A stretch of 64,000 nucleotides of DNA from CBDESM01 sp965205165 (GTDB lineage: Bacteria > Chloroflexota > Dehalococcoidia > Bin125). The translations under genes and the position numbers were made by a program. This document shows, piece by piece, positions 57,390 to 64,000 of this stretch (the first letter of the stretch is position 1; every line of letters begins with the position of its first letter). The notes below the pieces were generated by a model. The model was given only the letters and a program-made list of their open reading frames with translations, was not told the DNA's origin and did not search any database. The stretch spans positions 806,001-870,000 of the forward strand of contig OZ242037.1 of the NCBI GenBank assembly GCA_965205165.1, read 5' to 3'.

Positions 57390-58694
57390 ATGAGCGAGGA
57401 AGAGCGGCCGCTGCCGCCGGCCCCGCAGGGGCCGATCCGGACACCGCGGGTATGGCACTTGGCCGGCTTCTCCGACTACCGGCGGCTGTGGCTCTCGGCG
57501 CTGGCGATGATCATCGCGCAGCAGCTCCGCTTCGTGGCGCTGCCGGCCTGGCTGCTGATCGAGACGGGGCGCGAGGAGGTGGTCGGCATCGTCGGCGTCG
57601 TGCAGCTGCCGGTCCAGATTGTGTCCGTGCTCTGGGGCGGCGTGCTGGCCGACCGGCTCGACCGTCGCTGGCTGATGGCCGGCTGCAACGCCTTCGTGCT
57701 GGCGATGCTGATCGCGCTGGCCGCGGCCGAGACGGCCGACCTGCTGGAAGTCTGGGTCGTCTATGCCGCGATCGGGGTGCTGGCGGCGATGCAGGTGATG
57801 GTCGCGCCGGCCCGGGCCACGATCACGCCGCGGGTGGTGCCGCGCAGGTACCTGAGCGCCGCCGTGACCGTCGACACCGGCACCCAGATCGGCGGCTGGA
57901 TCGTGGGCGGGCTCTTCGGCATCGCCGTGTTCTCGCTGGTCGGGATCGACGTGGCGCTCTGGCTGGCCGCCGCCTTCGCCGCCGTCTCCTTCGTGCTGCC
58001 GATGCTGATCCGCACGCCCGCCCGGGTCGAGGCTGGCGCGCGCGCCGAAAGCCAGATCCGCAGCGTCCTGGCCGGCGCGCGCTACATCGTCAGGCACCCG
58101 ATCCTGCCCGGCCTGTTCTCGCTCGACTGGGGCATCACCGTCGTCTCCTACTACCGCGAGATCATGCCGCTGCTGGCGACCGGCCTGTTCATGGCCGGCG
58201 CGGCCGGCGCCAGCGCGCTGAGCACCGCCAACGCCGTCGGCGCCGCGCTCGGCGTCGTGATCGCGCTGGCCTTCGTCGGCGCGCGGGCCAAGGGCCTGCT
58301 CGTGCTCGGCGCTTCCTGCGTCTACGCGCTGCTGCTCTTCGCCCTCGGCGTCGCGCCCGCGCTCTGGCTCGGCATGGTCATCATCGCCGGGCTCGGCGCG
58401 GCCGACGCGGTCACCGTCGCCGTGCGCCAGACCACCGTGCAGCTGACCACGCCCGACGAGATGCGCGGGCGCGCCTTCTCGTTCATGGTGCTCGCCGCGC
58501 AGACCGCCAACAACCTCGGCATCATCTGGATCGGCTTCTGGGCCGGCTCGATCGGGGCCGCCGACACGATGCTGCTCGGCGGCGCGCTGGGCCTCGGCGC
58601 ATCGCTCCTGATCGGCCTGGCCGCCAAGTCCGTGCGGCAGTACCGCGCCCCGATCGAGGACGACGCCCCGGCCGGCGCGGCCGCAAGCGGTTAG
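57390..58694 (+). CDS. MFS transporter (exporter-like)
   Basis: A 434-residue major-facilitator protein with about 12 hydrophobic helices. FSDYRRLWLSALAMIIAQQLRFVALPAWLL, LWGGVLADRLDRRWLM (loop 2-3 motif) and VRQTTVQLTTPDEMRGRAFSFMVLAAQTANNLG fit the EntS-like exporter subgroup. It probably exports a small molecule by proton exchange; the substrate is unknown. It precedes the DUF2461 gene by 9 bases. Confidence 0.92.
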   Translation: MSEEERPLPPAPQGPIRTPRVWHLAGFSDYRRLWLSALAMIIAQQLRFVALPAWLLIETGREEVVGIVGVVQLPVQIVSVLWGGVLADRLDRRWLMAGCNAFVLAMLIALAAAETADLLEVWVVYAAIGVLAAMQVMVAPARATITPRVVPRRYLSAAVTVDTGTQIGGWIVGGLFGIAVFSLVGIDVALWLAAAFAAVSFVLPMLIRTPARVEAGARAESQIRSVLAGARYIVRHPILPGLFSLDWGITVVSYYREIMPLLATGLFMAGAAGASALSTANAVGAALGVVIALAFVGARAKGLLVLGASCVYALLLFALGVAPALWLGMVIIAGLGAADAVTVAVRQTTVQLTTPDEMRGRAFSFMVLAAQTANNLGIIWIGFWAGSIGAADTMLLGGALGLGASLLIGLAAKSVRQYRAPIEDDAPAGAAASG

Positions 58695-58703
58695 GATGCG
58701 CGC

Positions 58704-59381
58704 ATGGCCTCCCCGTTCAGCGACGAGACCTTCGCCTACTTGGAAGAGCTGGCGCTCCACAACGAGCGCGAGTGGTTCAACGCCAACCGCGGGCGCTACG
58801 AGTCCGCGGTGCGCGAGCCGGCCTTGGAGTTCATCCGCCGGATGGCCCCCGAACTGCGCCGCATCTCGCCGCACTTCACGGCCAGCGACAAGAAGCAGGG
58901 CGGCTCGCTGATGCGCGTCTTCCGCGATGTCCGCTTCTCGCCCGACAAGACCCCCTACAAGACCAACATCGGCATCCAGTTCCGCCACGAACGCGCCAAG
59001 GACGTGCACGCGCCCGGCTTCTACATCCACATCGAACCCGACCGCTGCTTCCTCGGCGCCGGCAGCTGGATGCCCGACAAAGACGCCCTCGCCGCCTACC
59101 GCCGGGCGGTCGCCGAGCGAACCGCCGATTGGCGCAAAGCCCAACGGCGCCTAGGCGACTGGACCCTCAGTCGCGAACAATCCCTGAAACGCCCGCCCCG
59201 AGGCTTCGACCCCGACCACCCCGCGATCGAGGACATCAAGCTGAAATGGTTCATCCTCTCCCAGAACATCGAGGATGAAGCCTTCCTCGCCGCCGACGCC
59301 GTAGAGTCAATCGGCGCAGAGCTCCGTCAGTCAAAAGCATTCCTGAAGTTCCTGGCCGACGCCCTCAAAGTCGAGTTCTAA
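58704..59381 (+). CDS. DUF2461 domain protein
   Basis: A 225-residue protein of the DUF2461 (TIGR02453) family: FSDETFAYLEELALHNEREWFNANRGRYE, GGSLMRVFRDVRFSPDKTPYKTNIGIQFRHE and FYIHIEPDRCFLGAGSW. Function unknown; the family is widespread. AGGA lies six bases before the ATG. The stop overlaps the convergent OLD-like gene by four bases. Confidence 0.92.
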   Translation: MASPFSDETFAYLEELALHNEREWFNANRGRYESAVREPALEFIRRMAPELRRISPHFTASDKKQGGSLMRVFRDVRFSPDKTPYKTNIGIQFRHERAKDVHAPGFYIHIEPDRCFLGAGSWMPDKDALAAYRRAVAERTADWRKAQRRLGDWTLSREQSLKRPPRGFDPDHPAIEDIKLKWFILSQNIEDEAFLAADAVESIGAELRQSKAFLKFLADALKVEF

Positions 59382-61126
59382 AGGCCAGCTGGCGTCGCAG
59401 ACTCCGCCACATCGGCAATCGCATCCAGCTTCTCATGAACCTCAGAATCGATTTCATCGATCGGCACATATTGGATCAACTTATGAAAATCACGCTTGGC
59501 CATTGGATTATACAGATCAAGTTTGCCGTAAAAGCTGCGAAAGATGGTATCCAAAATGGTCTCGCTCGCCTTGATGTCGGCGGCAAGTCGCGGATCCGAG
59601 TTCAGCCTATCCAAAGATATACCGATCTCATTGATTGATTCTCGCATCATCTCGACGCGTTTTTTCGCTGCCGAGATACCAAAGAGCGTCTCGGGTTCGA
59701 AATCATCATCAGTTTTCGTGCCCCACGCGTACGCTTCCAGTGCGGCTTGGCTGCAAATATAACTTTCGATCTCTCGCCTGCGCCACATTTGCATCTCAGC
59801 GTGCGCGAACGAAGGTGGTGATCCCGGATCAAGATCCAATATTGTGATAGCCTTCAAGTTCGGCACGGCCTCACGGAGACCGTAGAAATGCGTCTGCGCA
59901 TTGCTGATAACGTTGCCGATGTAGTAGACGAATGGTCGTTCGAGAGCTGTCATGGCTCGCTGATGCTGAAGCCGCTGGGCTAGTGCTCGCAATATTGCGA
60001 GATCCGTCGATCCTTCAAGATAAAGTACCCAACCGGTTTGGGTTGCTTGCGCATATTGATCCCAGCCAATGCGACTAAGCGACTTTGCCACCTGCGCACC
60101 TTGATCGTCTATCCGATGAGGTTCACCGATAAATGCAATGGCGATATCCCTATCAGCCGCTTCATTGAGCATTACCTCGGAATGGCTGCCTGCGACAACC
60201 TGACTTCCGCATGATGCAGCCACCTCTGAAATCATCTCGTACACTTCGCGCTGTCTGAGTACCTCCAAATGAGCGTCGGGCTCGTCCAAGAGCAAAACCG
60301 AATTCGGATGCATGTACATATATGTGAGCAACAACAAGACCTGGTGGAGGCCTCGGCCCGCTGCTGTTAGATCGAGCTCAATGCCGTCTTCATAATAACT
60401 CATTTCCATCTGTCCTCGATGTATAATATAGCGTGGCTGATTGAGGCGAACGCCGAACCGTTGATGTATTCGCCCCACGATCTCGCCCCAAGCGTCGGGC
60501 AGATCTTGTGATACCAAATAGCAGATGTTCCGTAGCACTTCTGCTGTACGACCTTGGCCGATGCGGACATTCAGTGAGCCCAATTGCAACAGATCTTCGT
60601 TGCTGGTGAGACCAGACATAGGCGGCAGCATAGCGATCGAGGTCTGGCTAGCGATTTCCGGCACGTCCCATCGGGTTCGAGTGGATTTGGATGACGCATC
60701 ACGTCGAAGTGGACGGCAGTAGAGCGATTCTTCGTTTGCATAATCGAATTCAAGGCCACAGGCCCATTGCTGTTCGTCAGTTTCTCCGTTGACGATGATC
60801 TCAATTCTGATATTTTCGTTCTGCTGTTTGCCGTCAGCGGTCGAGGATTTGCGGAGCTTGAGTCGGTGCCATAGTGCGCGTGCCTCGGGTACGGGGAGGG
60901 CGGTCAGGTTTCGCCGATTGATCGCGACGCCGGGGCGCCGTTCAGGAGCGCTCTGGCCACCGCGCCTGCTGAGCCACTCGTGCACGCCGGTCTCCCATAG
61001 TGCCAACGCCTGCATGGCGGTCGTCTTGCCCGAATTGTTCGGTCCGATGAACACGACTCGCTCACCCAGCTGAATGTCCAGTGATTCGAATCTTTTGAAG
61101 TTGCGCACGCGCAGGCGGGTGAGCAT
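59378..61126 (-). CDS. OLD-family ATPase/nuclease-like protein
   Basis: A 582-residue ABC-type ATPase. Walker A is GPNNSGKT (residues 28-35), Walker B VLLLDEPDAHLE. A C-terminal TOPRIM-like region carries LYLEGSTDLAIL (Glu) and ITILDLDPGS (DxD), the layout of OLD/GajA-type nucleases. It is clearly AT-richer than its neighbours, a sign of transfer. No UvrD-like GajB gene is adjacent, so it is a class 1 OLD-like single gene. GGAGG is six bases before the ATG. Likely antiviral. Confidence 0.85.
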   Translation of the reverse strand: MLTRLRVRNFKRFESLDIQLGERVVFIGPNNSGKTTAMQALALWETGVHEWLSRRGGQSAPERRPGVAINRRNLTALPVPEARALWHRLKLRKSSTADGKQQNENIRIEIIVNGETDEQQWACGLEFDYANEESLYCRPLRRDASSKSTRTRWDVPEIASQTSIAMLPPMSGLTSNEDLLQLGSLNVRIGQGRTAEVLRNICYLVSQDLPDAWGEIVGRIHQRFGVRLNQPRYIIHRGQMEMSYYEDGIELDLTAAGRGLHQVLLLLTYMYMHPNSVLLLDEPDAHLEVLRQREVYEMISEVAASCGSQVVAGSHSEVMLNEAADRDIAIAFIGEPHRIDDQGAQVAKSLSRIGWDQYAQATQTGWVLYLEGSTDLAILRALAQRLQHQRAMTALERPFVYYIGNVISNAQTHFYGLREAVPNLKAITILDLDPGSPPSFAHAEMQMWRRREIESYICSQAALEAYAWGTKTDDDFEPETLFGISAAKKRVEMMRESINEIGISLDRLNSDPRLAADIKASETILDTIFRSFYGKLDLYNPMAKRDFHKLIQYVPIDEIDSEVHEKLDAIADVAESATPAGL

Positions 61127-61186
61127 TCGCGGCCTCCGTCTCAGGGCCTACCATAGCGGCTCGATTGAACAGCAGGGAGGCGCGCA

Positions 61187-61660
61187 ATGGCCGAGCGGGA
61201 TGAACGACCGGGGATGCCGCCCGTCGCGGCGGCGTTCGAGGGGGAGCCGACCGAGCCGCCCCCGGAGGCGCGGTTCGTGGTCAAATCGCCCGGCGACGTG
61301 CCGGAGACGGTCGGGCGGAACATCCACGCCCGGCGGATGTTCACGGCGGCCGAAGGCCGGTTCGAGAGCTCGCTCGATTTCGTGCTGCTCAACCGGCTGC
61401 CGGCCGGCGAGACCAACGTGCGGCACGTGCACGAGGACGTCGAGAAGGTCTACTACTTCCTCAAGGGCCGGGCCGAGATCGACTGCGGCCCGTGGCGAAC
61501 GACGGCGGAGGCCGGGCAGTTCCTCTTCTTCCCCGCCGACATCCCGCACCAGATTCTCAGCCTCGGACCCGACGACCTGGAGTTCATCGTCTGCGCCGCG
61601 AAGACCGTCGGGAAAGCCGCCGGCATGGAGGACGGCGGGCTGCTGCCTCCAAGCGAGTAG
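61187..61660 (+). CDS. Cupin domain protein
   Basis: A 157-residue cupin with one conserved beta-barrel. RHVHEDVEKVYYFLKGRAEI (two His and Glu) and FPADIPHQIL (third His) give a metal-binding site. Small cupins act as dioxygenases, isomerases or sensor domains; the reaction is unknown. GGGAGG precedes the ATG. It is a single gene divergent from the OLD-like gene. Confidence 0.88.
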   Translation: MAERDERPGMPPVAAAFEGEPTEPPPEARFVVKSPGDVPETVGRNIHARRMFTAAEGRFESSLDFVLLNRLPAGETNVRHVHEDVEKVYYFLKGRAEIDCGPWRTTAEAGQFLFFPADIPHQILSLGPDDLEFIVCAAKTVGKAAGMEDGGLLPPSE

Positions 61661-61751
61661 CACGCCGGCCGCCCGCGCAGCCGATCCGCCGGCAAGCCGC
61701 CCGCGGCCTGCGCGGCTTGCCTCCGCGCCTTTCGCGTGATACAGATGTTCT

Positions 61752-62699
61752 ATGAACGGCGCATCCTTCCTGCGCAGGCCGCTTGGCAAACCGGGGCGGG
61801 TCGCGGCCTGTGCGATCGCGGCCGCGGCGGCCATCCTGATCGGCGCTTGCGCCGGCGGCGGCGTCTCGGCCCCCGCGCCGTCCGGGCAAGCGGGGGCTGA
61901 GAACGGGGCGGCGCCCGAGAACGGAGCGCAGCAGGCTGCGGACGACTCGATGCCCCTGCTCGCCGAGGACGAGGCTCTCTTGGCAAGGCTGCAGATCGCG
62001 GAGGAAGACGACGGGGGAATCCGCTACGCCCGCCGCGACTACGACCAAGGCGGCTGGGGCGACGCCGATGGAGACGGCTGCAACACGCGGGAGGAGGTGC
62101 TGATCGCCGAAGCGATCAGGCTGCGCGGCGTCACGGCCAGCTGCGGCCCGGTCGACGGGGCGTGGCTGAGCTGGTTCGACGGACGGACGCTGACCGATGC
62201 CCGGGACGTGGAGATCGATCACTTGGTGCCGCTCGCGGAGACGCACCGCAGCGGAGCCGCCCGCTGGGCCGCCGACGGCAAGCATGCGTTCGCCGACGAT
62301 CTGTCGAGCCCGCATTCGCTGACCGCGGTCTCGGCGGAGAGCAATCGCGACAAGAGTGATTCCGATCCAGCGGCGTGGCGGCCGCCCGATGCCACCGCAT
62401 GGTGCCGCTACGCCCGCAACTGGATCGCCGTGAAGCTCAAATGGGGCCTCGCCGCCGACGAGGCCGAGGCGTCTGCGCTGCGCGAAATGCTGTCCACCTG
62501 CACCGAAGACGGCAACGCCGGCCCGGACGAGCACCTCGACCGGCCCGTCCGGGTCTTCCCATACGCCACCTGCGCCGAGGCCGAAGCCGCCGGCCTGGAG
62601 CGCCGCCGCGGACCGCACGGCTCCGGCAGCGGCTTCCCCGCCGACCAAGTCGCCTACGCCCGCGACGGCGACGAAGACGGCATCGTCTGCGAGCGCTGA
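61752..62699 (+). CDS. HNH endonuclease lipoprotein with excalibur domain
   Basis: A 315-residue exported protein: signal with lipobox LIGAC (Cys ~33), a low-complexity linker, a DUF1524-type HNH nuclease (YARRDYDQGGWGDADGDGCNTREEV, EIDHLVPLAETH, LTAVSAESNRDKSDSDPAAWRP), and a C-terminal excalibur calcium loop (DGDEDGIVCER) with paired cysteines. A surface nuclease for DNA uptake, nutrition or predation is plausible. It precedes the amidohydrolase by about 50 bases. Confidence 0.92.
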   Translation: MNGASFLRRPLGKPGRVAACAIAAAAAILIGACAGGGVSAPAPSGQAGAENGAAPENGAQQAADDSMPLLAEDEALLARLQIAEEDDGGIRYARRDYDQGGWGDADGDGCNTREEVLIAEAIRLRGVTASCGPVDGAWLSWFDGRTLTDARDVEIDHLVPLAETHRSGAARWAADGKHAFADDLSSPHSLTAVSAESNRDKSDSDPAAWRPPDATAWCRYARNWIAVKLKWGLAADEAEASALREMLSTCTEDGNAGPDEHLDRPVRVFPYATCAEAEAAGLERRRGPHGSGSGFPADQVAYARDGDEDGIVCER

Positions 62700-62747
62700 G
62701 GGCGCTCGGGATTCACTATCCTGCGGGGGCTGATGAAGGAGGACGAC

Positions 62748-63884
62748 ATGGCAAGCCCGGTGTATTACTCGTGCGATTCGCACGTGGTCGAGGCGCCCGA
62801 GGTGTTCGACGGACTGGCCGAGCGCTTCGGCGAGCGCGGGCCGCGCGTGGTCGAGGGCTGGAAGGAGCGCGAGGGCGTCTTCGTCGCCTGGCCTTCGATC
62901 GACTTCGCGATGTCGGTCGGGCGGCTGGGGATCGCGGGGGCGAACCTGAACCTGCCGGAGACCAAGGAGAAGATGAAGCGCGGCTGGGAGCAGATCAACC
63001 CCGGCGTGCGCGACCCCGTCGCCCGGCTCTCCGAGCAGGAGACGGACGGGATCGTGGGCGAGGTGATGTACCCCTCGATCAACATGCTGACCTTCATGGT
63101 CGACGACGTCGAGGTGGTGGACGCGGTCTTCCAGCGGCACAACGACTGGATCCGCGACTACTGCTCGCACGCGCCGGAGCGGCTGATCGGCGTGGGCTGC
63201 CTGCCGCTGCGCGACGTCGACCTGGCGCTCGCGGAGCTGGAGCGCTGCGCGAAGATGGGCATCCGCGGGGCCGCGATCCCCTGCACGGCGCCGAAGGAGC
63301 GGCCGTATTCGGACGAGTACTACGAGCCCTTCTGGGAGCGGGCGGAGGAGATCGGGCTGCCGCTGACGATGCACATCTTCTGCGGCTCGGAGCCGGGCAT
63401 GGGGCTGCCCAAGCAGTGGGACGAGGTGGTCTCCTACACGCTGGCCCACGCGGCTGCGTGGAACACGGTCTCGAACCTGGTCACCTCCGGCGTCTGCGAG
63501 CGGCACCCGGGCCTGCGGTTCGTGATGGCGGAATGGGAGACGGGCTGGATCGCGCACGTGCTGCAGCGCTGGGATCACGCCTACTACCGGGCGCGTGCGG
63601 TGGGCCAGACGCCGGAGCTGCCAATGCTGCCGACGGAGTACTTCAAGCGGAACTTCAAGGTGACGTTCGAGGACGACGAGATCGGCGTGCGGACGCGGGA
63701 CCTGATCGGGGTGGAGAACCTGCTCTGGGGCAACGACTACCCGCACCACGACGCGATCTGGCCGAACAGCCGGCGGATCCTCTCCGAGATCATGGAGGGC
63801 GTGCCCGCCGAAGAGGAAGAGAAGATGGTCTGGGGCAACGTGCAGGCCCTCTACGGAATCGACCAAGCCGCGCTGCCCGCCTGA
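62748..63884 (+). CDS. Amidohydrolase family protein (PF04909 type)
   Basis: A 378-residue amidohydrolase-2 protein of the ACMSD-like group. CDSHVVEAPEVF (metal site 1, with DSH rather than DxHxH), LTMHIFCGSEPGMG, AEWETGWIAHVL and LLWGNDYPHHDAIWP (metal aspartate) are clear. It decarboxylates or hydrolyses a carboxylic substrate. The ATG at 62748 has AAGGAGG five bases upstream; an earlier ATG at 62733 overlaps this site. Confidence 0.9.
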   Translation: MASPVYYSCDSHVVEAPEVFDGLAERFGERGPRVVEGWKEREGVFVAWPSIDFAMSVGRLGIAGANLNLPETKEKMKRGWEQINPGVRDPVARLSEQETDGIVGEVMYPSINMLTFMVDDVEVVDAVFQRHNDWIRDYCSHAPERLIGVGCLPLRDVDLALAELERCAKMGIRGAAIPCTAPKERPYSDEYYEPFWERAEEIGLPLTMHIFCGSEPGMGLPKQWDEVVSYTLAHAAAWNTVSNLVTSGVCERHPGLRFVMAEWETGWIAHVLQRWDHAYYRARAVGQTPELPMLPTEYFKRNFKVTFEDDEIGVRTRDLIGVENLLWGNDYPHHDAIWPNSRRILSEIMEGVPAEEEEKMVWGNVQALYGIDQAALPA

Positions 63885-64000
63885 GGCCCACGAGGCGGTC
63901 AACTATCGGATTGATAGAAGCCGATAGGAACTGATCGGTCCGGAAGGCGCGGCCGCGGCGTGGGTGCGGCAGGGCATCTGCCGGATTTGCTATCAGATTG

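Noticed and set aside
61584..63902. Long minus-strand open frame opposite the HNH and amidohydrolase genes
   Set aside because: Antisense of two well-supported genes; composition typical of a shadow.
1..64000. CRISPR array, transposase, integrase or phage genes
   Set aside because: No regularly spaced repeats and no recognisable proteins of these types.
63885..64000. Small inverted repeat (CTATC/GATAG) near the right edge
   Set aside because: Too short and without a T-tract; could be the start of a feature that is cut by the window.

Overview
The window is a 64-kb, high-GC (about 70%) stretch of bacterial chromosome, densely coding on both strands, with frequent GTG/TTG starts and many 1-8 base overlaps between neighbouring genes. 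F420-type LLM and PPOX oxidoreductases, a class F-type sortase, a DUF2277 protein, a Beta_propel lipoprotein-like protein and many CaiB-type CoA-transferases and enoyl-CoA hydratases point to an actinobacterium, most likely an Acidimicrobiia-like lineage (inference; no rRNA gene is present). No transposase, phage gene or CRISPR array was seen.

Layout. 1-14 kb: end of a fibronectin-III protein, a PPOX enzyme, a DSD1-type aldolase with an aquaporin, a DUF4365 pair behind two CoA-transferases, a DUF3800 protein, a DUF7689 pair, a threonine dehydratase/DinB/SRAP operon, an enoyl-CoA hydratase and an Xre-ImmA/DUF4411 toxin-antitoxin pair. 14-23 kb: a 3-hydroxyisobutyrate dehydrogenase-like gene, a duplicated exported-protein unit with a repeated promoter-like block, a cNMP-binding protein, a second DUF4365 pair wedged between a CoA hydrolase/transferase and an alcohol dehydrogenase. 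23-29 kb: acyl-CoA dehydrogenase, DarTG, DUF2277, enoyl-CoA hydratase, LLM enzyme, ureohydrolase. 29-35 kb: NAD-dependent formate dehydrogenase genes fdsB and fdsA, separated by a DUF3800 gene and an array of structured hairpins, then a sortase and tRNA-Ala(GGC). 35-48 kb: beta-propeller protein, two inverted Uma2 paralogues flanking a DUF35/thiolase pair, an AT-rich Mrr-like nuclease and a two-domain CoA-transferase, then a sugar dehydrogenase lipoprotein and a thioredoxin-NHL protein. 48-64 kb: a methyltransferase/HEPN cluster, amidohydrolase, enoyl-CoA hydratase, Fic protein with a palindromic operator candidate, LLM enzyme, MFS exporter, DUF2461, an AT-rich OLD-like ATPase, cupin, HNH lipoprotein and an amidohydrolase.

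The most exciting signal is at 47144-48646: a thioredoxin/NHL-repeat gene whose CxxC motif reads U-I-N-C, with an in-frame TGA in place of the first cysteine. A 7-bp perfect hairpin with a G in its AGTT loop lies 26 nt downstream, as expected for a bacterial SECIS. This is a strong candidate selenoprotein. The formate dehydrogenase in the same window uses cysteine at the position where other bacteria use selenocysteine.

A second theme is defence. At least nine defence or toxin-like modules (two DUF4365 pairs, Xre-ImmA/DUF4411, DarTG, Mrr, methyltransferase+HEPN, Fic, OLD, two DUF3800 proteins) are scattered singly among metabolic operons, several translationally coupled to metabolic genes, rather than collected in one island. 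The DUF4365 plus partner pair occurs twice with recognisably homologous partners and looks like an undescribed two-gene system.
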